Shown piece by piece: positions 14,700 to 27,829 of a stretch of 64,000 bases of DNA; within the stretch, counting starts at the first letter, position 1, and each line of letters opens with the position of its first letter. The position numbers and the translations under genes were made by a program. This stretch comes from Phylloscopus collybita (Eukaryota; Chordata; Aves; Passeriformes; Phylloscopidae), in the NCBI GenBank assembly GCA_027886175.1, contig JAJNNQ010000056.1:186001-250000 (forward strand), written 5' to 3'. Below the pieces are notes generated by a model that worked only from the letters and a program-made list of their open reading frames with translations, was not told where the DNA came from and ran no database searches.

Positions 14700-15480
14700 A
14701 TGGGAAACCAAAGTCTCCAACCCAGGCTCCTCATGTCAGTTTGTAGGAGGCCTTTGGCATTAAAAGGGCAGACAAACTTTCATCTGGTGAGAAATTGCAT
14801 TTGGGAGATATCCTCATATGTATGGAACTTTGGTAGGCATATGCCCACTGGCAGGCAGACAGCATTAGACACGAACGGTGGCCTCTTTCCATGGAAAAAC
14901 AAAGTCTCCACCCCACGTTCCTGATGTCAGTTTTTAGGAGACCTCTGGCACTACAAGTGGAGACAAACTTCCAACTGCTGGCATATTGCATCTGGGAGAT
15001 ATCCTCATTTGTATGTAATTTTAGTAGCCATAAGCCCAGTGGCAGGCAGACAGCATTAGACACGAACGGTGCCCCTTTTCCATGGGAAACCAAATTCTCC
15101 AGCCCACGTTCCTGACGTCAGTTTTTAGGAGGCATTTGGCACTACAGAGGCAGACAAACTTCCATCTGGTGGTAGATTGCACCTGGGAGACATCCTCATT
15201 TGTATGGAATTTTAGTGGGATTTTAATAGGCAGAAGCCTAGTGGCAGACGCAAGTCATTAGACACGAACGCTGGCCCATTTCCATGGGAAACCAAAGTCT
15301 CCACTCCAGGTTCCTGATGTGAGTTTGTAGGAGGCCTTTGGCACTACAAGAGCAGACAAAGTTCCATCTGGTGGTTGATTGCATCGAGGAGATATCCTCA
15401 TTTGTATGGAATTTCAGCAGGCAGAAGCCCAGTGGCAGGCAGACAGCATTGGACACGAACGGTGGACCTTTTTCATGGGA
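14700..15480 (+). repeat. 977-bp higher-order unit, copy 2 (incomplete)
   Basis: Offset of 977 bp from copy 1. It is near identical until about 15470, where the array switches to another variant series (a monomer with CACAAGGAGGGCAAAC). A third copy lies at 27830-28645, 13170 bp downstream of this one. Confidence 0.9.
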
Positions 15481-18473
15481 AACCGATGTCTCCACCCCAC
15501 GTTCCTGATGTCAGTTTTTAGGAGGCCTTTGGCACAAGGAGGGCAAACAAACGTCCACCTGGTGGTAGATTGCACCTGGGAGATATCCTCATTTGTATGG
15601 AACTTCAGCAGTCATAACCACAGTGCCAGGCAGACAGCATTAGACAGGAACGGTACCCCTTTTCCATTGGAAACAAAGTCTCCATCCCATGTTCTTGATG
15701 TCAGTTTGTAGGAGGCATTTGGCACTATAAGGGCAGACTAATTTCCGACTGGTTGTAGATTCCATCTGGGAGATATCCTCATTTGTATGGAATTTCAGCA
15801 GGCATAAGCCCAGTGGCAGGCACATTGCATTAGACACAAACGGTGGTCCTTTCCCATGGGAAACTAAAGTCTACACCCCTGGTTCCTGATGTCAGTTTTT
15901 TAGGAGGCCTTTGCCACTACAAGGGCAGACAATCTTCCATCTGGTGGTAAATTGCATCTGGGAGATATCCTCACTTGTATGGAATTTTAGGAGGCATACG
16001 CCCAGTGGCAGGCACACAGCATTAGGCATGAACAGTGGCTCTTTTTCATGGGAAACCAAATTATCCATCCTACGTTTCAGATGTCATTTTATAGGAGACC
16101 TTTGGCAATACAAGGGCAGAGAAACTTCAAACCGGGGGTAGATTGCACCTGCGAGATATTCTCATTTGTATAGAATTTTAGAGGAATTTTAGTACGCAGA
16201 ATCCCAGTGGCAGGCAGACAGAATTAGACATGAATAGTGGCCCTTTTCCAGGGGAAACCAAAGTCTCCAGGCCAGGTTCCTGATGTCTGTTTTTAGGAGG
16301 CCTTTTGCACTACAAGAACAGACAAACTTCCAACTGGTGGCATATTGAATCTGGGAGATATCCTCATTTGTATGTAATTTCTGTAGCCACAACCCAGTGG
16401 CGGGCAGACAGCATTAGACACGAACGCTGGCCCTTTTCCATGGGAAACCAAAGTCTCCACTCCAGGCTCCTCATGTCAATTTGTAGGAGGCCTTTGGCTC
16501 TACAGGGGCAGACAAACTTCCGTCAGGTGGTTGATTACATCGGAGAGATTTCCAAATTTTTTTTGGAATTTCAGCAGGCAGAAGCTCATTGGCAGGCAGA
16601 CAGCATTAGACATGAACGCTGGTCCTTTTCCATGGGAAATCAAAGTCTCCACCCATGGTTCCTGATGTCAGTTTTTTAGGAGGGCTTTGGTACAACAAGG
16701 GCAGAGAATCTTCCATCTGGTTGTAGATTGCACCTGGGATATATCCTTATTTCTATGGAATTTTAGTGGAATATTAATAGGAAGAAACCAAGTGGCAGGC
16801 AGACAGCATTAGACACGAACGGTGGCCCATTTCCATGGGAAACCAAAGTCTCCACCCCACGTTCCTGATGTCCGTTTCTAGGAGGCCGTTGGCAATACAA
16901 GGGCAGACAAACTTCCACCTGGTGGTAGATTGCACCTGGGAGATATCCTCATTTGTATGGAACTTCAGCACTCATAATCTCAAAGCCAGACAGACAGCAT
17001 TAGAAACAAACGGTGGACCTTTTCCATGGGAAACCAAAGTCTTCACCCCACGTTCCTGATGTCCGTTTTTTGGAGGCCTTTGGCACTACAAGGGCAGACA
17101 AAGTTCCACCTGGTGGTAGATTGCACCTGGGAGATATCCTCATTTGTATGGAACTTCAGCAGTCATCACCACAGTGCCAGGCAGACAGCATTAGATACGA
17201 ACGGTGGTCCTTTTCCATTGGAAACCAAAGTCTCCATGCCTGGTTCCTGATGTCAGTTTTTTAGGGGGTTTTGCCACTACAAGGGCAGACAAACTTCCAC
17301 CTCGTGGTAAATTGCATCTGCGAGATATCCTCATTTGTATTGAGTTTTTGCAGGCATACGCCCAGTGGCAGGCACACAGCATTAGGCATGAACAGTGACC
17401 TTATTCCATGGGAAACCAAATTATCCATCCTATGTTTCAGATGTCAGTTTATAGGAGCCCTTTTGCACTACAAGGGCAGAGAAACTTCAAACTGGGGGAG
17501 GATTGCACCTGCGAAATATTCCCATTTGTATAGAATTTTAGAGGAATTTTCGTAAGCAGAATCCCAGCTGCAGGCACACAGAATTAGACATGAATAGTGG
17601 CCGTTTTCCAGGGGAAAACAAAGTCTCCAGGCCAGCTTCCTGATGTCAGTTTTTAGGAGGCCTTTTGCACTACAAGAACAGACAAACTTCCAACTGGTGG
17701 CATATTGCGTCTTGGAGATATCCTCATTTGTATGGAATTTTAGTGGAATTAAAGTAGGCAGAAGCCCAGTGGCAAGTAGACAGCATTAAACACCAACGGT
17801 GGCCCATTTCAATGGGAAACCAAAGTCTCCACACCACGTGCCTTATGTCCGTTTATAGGAGGACTTTTGCACGACAAGAGCAGACAAACTTCCAACTGGT
17901 GGTAGACTCCATCTGGGAGATATATTCATTTGTGAGGAATTTCAGCAGGCGTAACAACAGGGGCAGGCAGACAGCATTAGACACGAACTGTGGCCCTTTT
18001 CCATGGGAAACCAAAGTCTCCACCCCACGTTCCTGATGTCAGTTTGTAAGAGGTGTTTGGAACTACAAGGGCAGAAAAACTTCCATCTGGTGGTAGATTG
18101 CACCTGGGAGATATCCTCATTTCCATGGAATATTAGTGGAATTTTAGTAGGAAGAAGCCCAGTGGCAGGCACATAGGATTAGACACAAACAGTGGCCCAT
18201 TTCCATGCGAAAAGAAAGTCTTCACCCCACTTTCCTGCTGTCAGTTTTTAGGAGGCCTTTGGCACTACAAGGGCAGAGAAACATCCATCTGGTTTAGATT
18301 GCACCTGGGAGACATCCTCATTTGTATGGTATTTTAGTGGAATTTTAATAGGCAGAAGCCTAGTTGCAGGCACACATCATTAGACACGAACGCTGGCCCA
18401 TTTCCAAGGGAACGCAAAGTTTCAACTCCAGGTTCCTGATGTCAGTTTGTAGGAGGCCTTTGGCACTACAAGG

Positions 18474-19140
18474 TGTCCTAGGTTGTGAAGCTGAGTTTTG
18501 TGTATTCTATTTACATCTGTTTTAAAGCCTGATGACCCACCTTAATAAGCCATTGTTACCTTCCCCAGCCTGTGCAGTGCATTTGCATTTCTATACATCT
18601 CATGCCCTGGCGGTGGGGGGTAAAGAAGAGGGGAGGTAGCCGGGTGGGGTCAGTGCTGCTAAGCTGCAAAAGCGAAGTGCGCGGCGCTTCCTTCGCTGCA
18701 GTGTAGAAAAAGCTTCTTCGTCTCCTGTGCTCGTCATCCTGTCTCCCTCCTCGCTGTCCCTAAACCGGTTTCTTCGCAGAATCATCTCTGCTCCAACAAA
18801 ATCACTTCTGCCATTTCAAAAGTGTTTAAACTGTTTACGTTTAAACTGTTATCAACATCCTAAATCACAAAGTCAAATTGAAACTCTGACTTTGTCAAAG
18901 TTTTCTTCTAAAATTATTGTTTATTTGTTTATTTGTTTGTTTAGTTAAGTAGTTTTGTTTCCTATCATATTTGTATTGTTAAACCTCCTAGTAAAAAACT
19001 GTTATTCCTATTCCCAACATCTTTGCCTAAAAGCCCTTAATTGCAAAATTATAATTCGTCAAAGTGCGAAAAGTTAGTATCCTCCATCCTAAAAAAACCT
19101 CAGTTTCCCTGGCAAATACCTGTCTTTCCAAACCAAGACA
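18474..19140 (+). mobile_element. Solo LTR, 667 bp, inside the satellite
   Basis: A non-satellite segment splits one monomer. It starts with TGTCCTAGG and ends with AAGACA, the usual TG...CA ends of a retroviral LTR. The same 5 bases, CAAGG, lie immediately on both sides (18469-18473 and 19141-19145). Removing the insert and one copy of that repeat restores the consensus CTACAAGGGCAGAC exactly. A 5-bp target duplication fits ERVL-type or some ERVK-type elements. No internal retroviral coding sequence is present, so this is a solo LTR left by recombination between two LTRs. Orientation is assumed from TG...CA only. Confidence 0.85.
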
Positions 19141-19144
19141 CAAG

Positions 19145-22100
19145 GGCAGACAAAGTTCCGTCTTGTGGTTGATTGAATCGAGGAGATACCCTCATTTGTA
19201 TGGAATTTCAGCAGGCAGAAGCCCAGTGGCACGCAGACAGCATTAGACACGAACAATGGACCTTTTCCATGGGAAACCAAAGTCTCCACCTCACGTTCCT
19301 GATGTCAGTTTGTAGGAGGCCTTTGGAACTACAAGGGCAGGCAAACTTCAAACTGGTGGTAGATTGCACCTGGGAGATATCCTCATTTGTATAGAATTTT
19401 AGTGGAATTTTAGTAGGCATAAGCCCAGTGTCTGGCAGACAGCATTAGACACGAACGGTGGTCCATTTCCTTGGGAAACCAAAGTCTCCATGTCACATGC
19501 CTGACGTCAGTTTGTAGGAGGCCTTTGGCACTACAAGGGCAGACAAAATTCCATCTGCTGATAGATTCCCCCTGGAGATATCCTCTGTTGTATGGAATTT
19601 CAGCAGGCATATGCCCAGTTGCAGGCAGACAGCATTAGACACGAACGGTTACCCTTTTCCATGGGAACCTATGTGTCCACCCTAGGTTTAAGATGTCAAT
19701 TTATACGAGGCTTTTGGCACTACAAAGGCAGAGGAACTTTCATCTGGTGGTAGATTGAACCAGGGAGATATCCTCATTTGTATGGAATTTTAGTGAAATT
19801 TTAGTAGGAAGAAGCCCAGTGCCAGGCAGACAGCATTAGACACGAACGGTGGCTTTTTCATGGGAAACCAAAGTCTCCACCCCACATTCCTGATGATAAT
19901 TTATACGAGGCTTTTGGCACTATAAGGGTAGACAAACTTCCAACTGGTGGTAGATTGCACGTGATAGATATCCTCATTTGCATGGAATTTTAGTGGAATT
20001 TTAGTAGGCAGAATCCAAATGATCGGCAGAGAGCATAAAACACAAACGGTGCCTCTTTTTCATGGGACACGAAGGTCTCTACCCCAGTCTCCTGATGTCA
20101 GTTGGTAGGAGGCCTTTGGCACTACAAGGCTAGAAAAACTTTCAACTGGTGGTAGATTGCATCTGGGAGATATCCTCATTTGTATGCAATTTTTGCAGCC
20201 ATAAGCCATGTGACAGGCAGACAGCATTAGACAGGAACGGTGGACCTTTTCCTTGGAAAACCAAAGTCTCCACCCCACGTTCCTGATGTCAGTTTGCAGG
20301 AGGCCTTTGGACTACAAGGTCTACAAAATTCCATCTCGTTGTATATTCCATCATGGAGATATCCTTATTTGTATGGAATTTTATTGGAATTTTAGTATGC
20401 AGAAGCCGAGTGGCCAGCAGACAGCATCAGAGAAGAACGGTGGCCCTTTTCCATGGAAACCAAAGTTTCCACTCCAGGTTCCTGGTGTCAGTTTGTAGGA
20501 GGCCTTTGGCACTACAAGGGCCGACAAAGTTCCGTCTGGTGGTTGATTGCATCGAGGAGATATCCTCATTTGTATGGAATTTCAGCAGGCAGGAACCCAT
20601 TGGCAGGCAGACAGCATTAGACACGAACAATGGACCTTTTCCATGGGAAACCAAAGTCTCCATCTCACGTTCCTGATGTCAGTTTGTAGGAGGCCTTAGG
20701 ACCTACAAGGGCAGACAAACTTCCATCTGGTGGTAGATTGCACCTGGGAGATATCCTCATTTGTATGCAATTTTTGCAGCCATAAGCCATGTGACAGGCA
20801 GACAGCATTAGACAGGAACGGTGGACCTTTTCCTTGGAAAACCAAAGTCTCCACCCCACGTTCCTGATGTCAGTTTGCAGGAGGCCTTTGGACTACAAGA
20901 TCTACAAAATTCCATCTCGTTGTATATTCCATCATGGAGATATCCTTATTTGTATGGAATTTTATTGGAATTTTAGTATGCAGAAGCCGAGTGGCCAGCA
21001 GACAGCATCAGAGAAGAACGGTGGCCCTTTTCCATGGAAACCAAAGTTTCCACTCCAGGTTCCTGGTGTCAGTTTGTAGGAGGCCTTTGGCACTACAAGG
21101 GCCGACAAAGTTCCGTCTGGTGGTTGATTGCATCGAGGAGATATCCTCATTTGTATGGAATTTCAGCAGGCAGGAACCCATTGGCAGGCAGACAGCATTA
21201 GACACGAACAATGGACCTTTTCCATGGGAAACCAAAGTCTCCATCTCACGTTCCTGATGTCAGTTTGTAGGAGGCCTTAGGACCTACAAGGGCAGACAAA
21301 CTTCCATCTGGTGGTAGATTGCACCTGGGAGATATCCTCATTTGAATAGAATTTTAGTGGAATTTTAGTAGGCATAACCCCAGTGGCAGGCAGACAGCAT
21401 TAGACACGAACGGTGGTCCATTTCCATGGGAAAACAATGTCTCCACCCCTTGTTCCTGATGTCAGTTTTTAGGAGGCCTTTGGCACTACAAGGGCAGACA
21501 AACTTCCAACTGGTGGTAGATTCCTTGTGGGAGATATCCTCATTTGTGAGGAACTTCAGCAGTCATAACCACAGTGCCAGGCAGACCGCATTAGACTGGA
21601 ACGGTGGCCCTTTTCCATGGAAAAACAAATTATCCATACTATGTTCCTGATGTCAGTTTGAAGGAGGCTTTTGGCACTACAAGGGCAGACACACTTCCAT
21701 CTGGTGGTTGATTGCATCGGGGAGATATCCTCATTTGTGAGGAATTTCAACAGGCATAACCCCAGTGACAGGTAGACAGCATTAGACACAAAGAGTGGCC
21801 CTTTTCCATGGGAAACCAAAATCTCCACCCCATGTTGCAAATGTCACTTTGTAGGAGGCGTTTTCCAATATAAGGGCAGAGAAACTTCCATCTGGTTGTA
21901 GATTGCACCTGGGAGATATCCTCATTTCTATGGAATTTTAGTGGAATGTTAGTAGGCAGAATTCCAGCGGAAGGCAGAGAGAATTAGACAGGAACAGTGG
22001 CCCGTTTCCTAGGGAAACCAAAGTCTCCATCCCACATTCCTGATGTCAGGTTGTCGGAGGACTTTGGCATTAAACGGGCAGACAAACTTCCATCTGGTGG

Positions 22101-23053
22101 GAAATTGCATTTGGGAGATATCCTCATTTGTAGGGAATTTTAGTAGGCATATGCCCACTGGCAGGCAGACAGCATTAAACACCAAGGGTGGCTTTTTTCC
22201 ATGGGAAACCAAAGCGTCCTTTCCAGATTCCTGATGTCAATTTGTAGGAGGCCGTTGGCATTACAAGGGCAGACAAACTTTCAACTGGTGGTAGACTCCA
22301 TCTGGGAGATATCCTCATTTGTATGGGATTTTACTAGGCATAAGCCCAGTGGCAGGCACATAGCATTAGACACAAACGGTGGCCCATTTCCATGGGAGAA
22401 GAAAGTCTCCAACCCACGTTCCTGATTTCAGTTTTTAGGAGGCGTTTGGAACTACAAGGGCAGACAAACTTCTATCTGGTTATAGATTGCACCTGGGAGA
22501 TATCCTCATTTGTGTAGAATTTTAGTGGAATTTTAGTAGGCATAAGCCCAGTGGCTGGCAGGCAGCATTAGCCGCAAACGGTGGCCCATTACCTTGGGAA
22601 ACCAAAGTCTCCACCCCACGTTCCTGATGTCAGTTTTTACGAGGCCTTTGGCACAAGGAGGGCAAACAAACGTCCACCTGGTGGTAGATTGCACCTGGGA
22701 GATATCCTCATTTGTATTGAACTTCAGCAGTCATAACCACAGTGCCAGGCAGACAGCATTAGACAGGAACGGTGGTCCTTTTCAATGGGAAACCAAAGTC
22801 TCCGCCCCAGGTTCCTGATGTCAATTTGTAGGAAGCCTTTGGCTCTACAGGGGCAGACAAACTTCCATCTGGTGGTAGATTGCACATGGGAGACATCCTC
22901 ATTTGTATGGAATTTTAGTGGAATTTTAATAGGCAGAAGCCTCGTGGCAGGCACACATCATTAGACACGAACGCTGGCCCATTTCCATGGGAAACCAAAG
23001 TTTCCAATCCAGGATCCTGATGTCAGTTTGAAGGAGGCGTTTGGCACTAGAAG
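19145..23053 (+). repeat. 3909-bp higher-order satellite unit, copy 1
   Basis: A complete unit that repeats directly at 23054. The first part (19145 to about 20750) matches 23054 to 24660 at offset 3909, and the last part (from about 21350) matches at offset 4490. The 581-bp difference is exactly one three-monomer subunit. Copy 1 has two such subunits and copy 2 has three. Confidence 0.9.
20185..21346 (+). repeat. 581-bp three-monomer subunit, two copies
   Basis: Copies begin at 20185 and 20766. Each has monomers of about 201, 189 and 191 bp. A diagnostic variant is TGCAATTTTTGCAGCC at the start of each copy. The copies differ by about one base (AAGGTCTAC versus AAGATCTAC near 20318/20899). 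Confidence 0.92.
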
Positions 23054-26000
23054 GGCAGACAAAGTTCCGTCTGGTGGTTGATTGCATCGAGGAGATATCC
23101 TCATTTGTTTGGAATTTCAGCAGGCAGAAGCCCAGTGGCACGCAGACAGCATTAGACACGAACAATGGACCTTTTCCATGGGAAACCAAAGTCTCCACCT
23201 CACGTTCCTGATGTCAGTTTGTAGGAGGCCTTTGGAACTACAAGGGCAGACAAACTTCCATCTGGTGGTAGATTGCACCTGGGAGATATCCTCATTTGTA
23301 TAGAATTTTAGTGGAATTTTAGTAGGCATAAGCCCAGTGTCTGGCAAACAGCATTAGACAAGAACGGTGGTCCATTTCCTTGGGAAACCAAAGTCTCCAT
23401 GTCACATGCCTGACGTCAGTTTGTAGGAGGCCTTTGGCACTACAAGGGCAGACAAAATTCCATCTGCTGATAGATTCCCCCTGGAGATATCCTCTGTTGT
23501 ATGGAATTTCAGCAGGCATATGCCCAGTTGCAGGCAGACAGCATTAGACACGAACGGTTACCCTTTTCCATGGGAACCTATGTGTCCACCCTAGGTTTAA
23601 GATGTCAATTTATACGAGGCTTTTGGCACTACAAAGGCAGAGGAACTTTCATCTGGTGGTAGATTGAACCAGGGAGATATCCTCATTTGTATGGAATTTT
23701 AGTGAAATTTTAGTAGGAAGAAGCCCAGTGCCAGGCAGACAGCATTAGACACGAACGGTGGCTTTTTCATGGGAAACCAAAGTCTCCACCCCACATTCCT
23801 GATGATAATTTATACGAGGCTTTTGGCACTATAAGGGTAGACAAACTTCCAACTGGTGGTAGATTGCACGTGATAGATATCCTCATTTGCATGGAATTTT
23901 AGTGGAATTTTAGTAGGCAGAATCCAAATGATCGGCAGAGAGCATAAAACACAAACGGTGCCTCTTTTTCATGGGACACGAAGGTCTCTACCCCAGTCTC
24001 CTGATGTCAGTTGGTAGGAGGCCTTTGGCACTACAAGGCTAGAAAAACTTTCAACTGGTGGTAGATTGCATCTGGGAGATATCCTCATTTGTATGCAATT
24101 TTTGCAGCCATAAGCCATGTGACAGGCAGACAGCATTAGACAGGAACGGTGGACCTTTTCCTTGGAAAACCAAAGTCTCCACCCCACGTTCCTGATGTCA
24201 GTTTGCAGGAGGCCTTTGGACTACAAGGTCTACAAAATTCCATCTCGTTGTATATTCCATCATGGAGATATCCTTATTTGTATGGAATTTTATTGGAATT
24301 TTAGTATGCAGAAGCCGAGTGGCCAGCAGACAGCATCAGAGAAGAACGGTGGCCCTTTTCCATGGAAACCAAAGTTTCCACTCCAGGTTCCTGGTGTCAG
24401 TTTGTAGGAGGCCTTTGGCACTACAAGGGCCGACAAAGTTCCGTCTGGTGGTTGATTGCATCGAGGAGATATCCTCATTTGTATGGAATTTCAGCAGGCA
24501 GGAACCCATTGGCAGGCAGACAGCATTAGACACGAACAATGGACCTTTTCCATGGGAAACCAAAGTCTCCATCTCACGTTCCTGATGTCAGTTTGTAGGA
24601 GGCCTTAGGACCTACAAGGGCAGACAAACTTCCATCTGGTGGTAGATTGCACCTGGGAGATATCCTCATTTGTATGCAATTTTTGCAGCCATAAGCCATG
24701 TGACAGGCAGACAGCATTAGACAGGAACGGTGGACCTTTTCCTTGGAAAACCAAAGTCTCCACCCCACGTTCCTGATGTCAGTTTGCAGGAGGCCTTTGG
24801 ACTACAAGGTCTACAAAATTCCATCTCGTTGTATATTCCATCATGGAGATATCCTTATTTGTATGGAATTTTATTGGAATTTTAGTATGCAGAAGCCGAG
24901 TGGCCAGCAGACAGCATCAGAGAAGAACGGTGGCCCTTTTCCATGGAAACCAAAGTTTCCACTCCAGGTTCCTGGTGTCAGTTTGTAGGAGGCCTTTGGC
25001 ACTACAAGGGCCGACAAAGTTCCGTCTGGTGGTTGATTGCATCGAGGAGATATCCTCATTTGTATGGAATTTCAGCAGGCAGGAACCCATTGGCAGGCAG
25101 ACAGCATTAGACACGAACAATGGACCTTTTCCATGGGAAACCAAAGTCTCCATCTCACGTTCCTGATGTCAGTTTGTAGGAGGCCTTAGGACCTACAAGG
25201 GCAGACAAACTTCCATCTGGTGGTAGATTGCACCTGGGAGATATCCTCATTTGTATGCAATTTTTGCAGCCATAAGCCATGTGACAGGCAGACAGCATTA
25301 GACAGGAACGGTGGACCTTTTCCTTGGAAAACCAAAGTCTCCACCCCACGTTCCTGATGTCAGTTTGCAGGAGGCCTTTGGACTACAAGGTCTACAAAAT
25401 TCCATCTCGTTGTATATTCCATCATGGAGATATCCTTATTTGTATGGAATTTTATTGGAATTTTAGTATGCAGAAGCCGAGTGGCCAGCAGACAGCATCA
25501 GAGAAGAACGGTGGCCCTTTTCCATGGAAACCAAAGTTTCCACTCCAGGTTCCTGGTGTCAGTTTGTAGGAGGCCTTTGGCACTACAAGGGCCGACAAAG
25601 TTCCGTCTGGTGGTTGATTGCATCGAGGAGATATCCTCATTTGTATGGAATTTCAGCAGGCAGGAACCCATTGGCAGGCAGACAGCATTAGACACGAACA
25701 ATGGACCTTTTCCATGGGAAACCAAAGTCTCCATCTCACGTTCCTGATGTCAGTTTGTAGGAGGCCTTAGGACCTACAAGGGCAGACAAACTTCCATCTG
25801 GTGGTAGATTGCACCTGGGAGATATCCTCATTTGAATAGAATTTTAGTGGAATTTTAGTAGGCATAACCCCAGTGGCAGGCAGACAGCATTAGACACGAA
25901 CGGTGGTCCATTTCCATGGGAAAACAATGTCTCCACCCCTTGTTCCTGATGTCAGTTTTTAGGAGGCCTTTGGCACTACAAGGGCAGACAAACTTCCAAC

Positions 26001-27543
26001 TGGTGGTAGATTCCTTGTGGGAGATATCCTCATTTGTGAGGAACTTCAGCAGTCATAACCACAGTGCCAGGCAGACCGCATTAGACTGGAACGGTGGCCC
26101 TTTTCCATGGAAAAACAAATTATCCATACTATGTTCCTGATGTCAGTTTGAAGGAGGCTTTTGGCACTACAAGGGCAGACACACTTCCATCTGGTGGTTG
26201 ATTGCATCGGGGAGATATCCTCATTTGTGAGGAATTTCAACAGGCATAACCCCAGTGACAGGTAGACAGCATTAGACACAAAGAGTGGCCCTTTTCCATG
26301 GGAAACCAAAATCTCCACCCCATGTTGCAAATGTCACTTTGTAGGAGGCGTTTTCCAATATAAGGGCAGAGAAACTTCCATCTGGTTGTAGATTGCACCT
26401 GGGAGATATCCTCATTTCTATGGAATTTTAGTGGAATGTTAGTAGGCAGAATTCCAGCGGAAGGCAGAGAGAATTAGACAGGAACAGTGGCCCGTTTCCT
26501 AGGGAAACCAAAGTCTCCATCCCACATTCCTGATGTCAGGTTGTCGGAGGACTTTGGCATTAAACGGGCAGACAAACTTCCATCTGGTGGGAAATTGCAT
26601 TTGGGAGATATCCTCATTTGTAGGGAATTTTAGTAGGCATATGCCCACTGGCAGGCAGACAGCATTAAACACCAAGGGTGGCTTTTTTCCATGGGAAACC
26701 AAAGCGTCCTTTCCAGATTCCTGATGTCAATTTGTAGGAGGCCGTTGGCATTACAAGGGCAGACAAACTTTCAACTGGTGGTAGACTCCATCTGGGAGAT
26801 ATCCTCATTTGTATGGGATTTTACTAGGCATAAGCCCAGTGGCAGGCACATAGCATTAGACACAAACGGTGGCCCATTTCCATGGGAGAAGAAAGTCTCC
26901 AACCCACGTTCCTGATTTCAGTTTTTAGGAGGCGTTTGGAACTACAAGGGCAGACAAACTTCCATCTGGTTATAGATTGCACCTGGGAGATATCCTCATT
27001 TGTGTAGAATTTTAGTGGAATTTTAGTAGGCATAAGCCCAGTGGCTGGCAGGCAGCATTAGCCGCAAACGGTGGCCCATTACCTTGGGAAACCAAAGTCT
27101 CCACCCCACGTTCCTGATGTCAGTTTTTACGAGGCCTTTGGCACAAGGAGGGCAAACAAACGTCCACCTGGTGGTAGATTGCACCTGGGAGATATCCTCA
27201 TTTGTATTGAACTTCAGCAGTCATAACCACAGTGCCAGGCAGACAGCATTAGACAGGAACGGTGGTCCTTTTCAATGGGAAACCAAAGTCTCCGCCCCAG
27301 GTTCCTGATGTCAATTTGTAGGAAGCCTTTGGCTCTACAGGGGCAGACAAACTTCCATCTGGTGGTAGATTGCACATGGGAGACATCCTCATTTGTATGG
27401 AATTTTAGTGGAATTTTAATAGGCAGAAGCCTCGTGGCAGGCACACATCATTAGACACGAACGCTGGCCCATTTCCATGGGAAACCAAAGTTTCCAATCC
27501 AGGATCCTGATGTCAGTTTGAAGGAGGCGTTTGGCACTAGAAG
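23054..27543 (+). repeat. 4490-bp higher-order satellite unit, copy 2
   Basis: Tandem copy of 19145-23053 carrying one additional 581-bp subunit. Apart from that subunit the two copies are nearly identical over almost 4 kb, so the duplication is recent. Confidence 0.9.
24094..25836 (+). repeat. 581-bp three-monomer subunit, three copies
   Basis: Copies begin at 24094, 24675 and 25256, all with the TGCAATTTTTGCAGCC mark. They are essentially identical to each other and to the pair at 20185-21346. The number of copies (three here, two there) is the only large difference between the two surrounding higher-order units. Confidence 0.92.
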
Positions 27544-27815
27544 GGCAGACAAAGTTCCGTCTGGTGGTTGATTGCATCGAGGAGATATCCTCATTTGTTT
27601 GGAATTTCAGCAGGCAGAAACCCAGTGGCACGCAGACAGCATTAGACACGAACAATGGACCTTTTCCATGGGAAACCAAAGTCTCCACCTCACGTTCCTG
27701 ATGTCAGTTTGTAGGAGGCCTTTGGAACTACAAGGGCAGACAAACTTCCATCTGGTGGTAGATTGCACCTGGGAGATATCCTCATTTGTATAGAATTTTA
27801 GTGGAATTTTAGTAG
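27544..27815 (+). repeat. Truncated third copy of the 3.9/4.5-kb unit
   Basis: The first 270 bp of the unit start again here (offset 4490 from 23054). The array then switches at about 27815 to the variant series seen at 14640-15470. This marks a recombination junction between two higher-order families. Confidence 0.8.
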
Positions 27816-27829
27816 GCAGAAGTCCAGCG

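Larger units (their letters stand above)
1..18473 (+). repeat. 191/202-bp tandem satellite, block 1
   Basis: About 95 head-to-tail monomers fill this block in one orientation. Each carries the landmark GACAGCATTAGACACGAACG, then an NcoI-type CCATGG core, a StuI-type AGGCCT, and usually an EcoRV-type GATATC. Two length classes are visible. Short monomers are 191 bp (for example CCATGG spacing from 13723 to 13914). Long monomers are 202 bp (14105 to 14307) and carry an extra 11-bp tandem copy of the GGAATTTTAGT motif. The short length equals the period of the zebra finch satellite Tgut191A, but homology is untested. Reading frames of 60-150 aa occur on both strands because the monomer has few stops; 191 and 202 are not multiples of 3, so no frame persists and I do not call them genes. 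Confidence 0.95.

Noticed and set aside
1..18473. A CENP-B box in the monomer around CCGTTCGTGTC
   Set aside because: Only TTCG of the required TTCG....A..CGGG pattern is present; the later fixed A and CGGG positions do not match.
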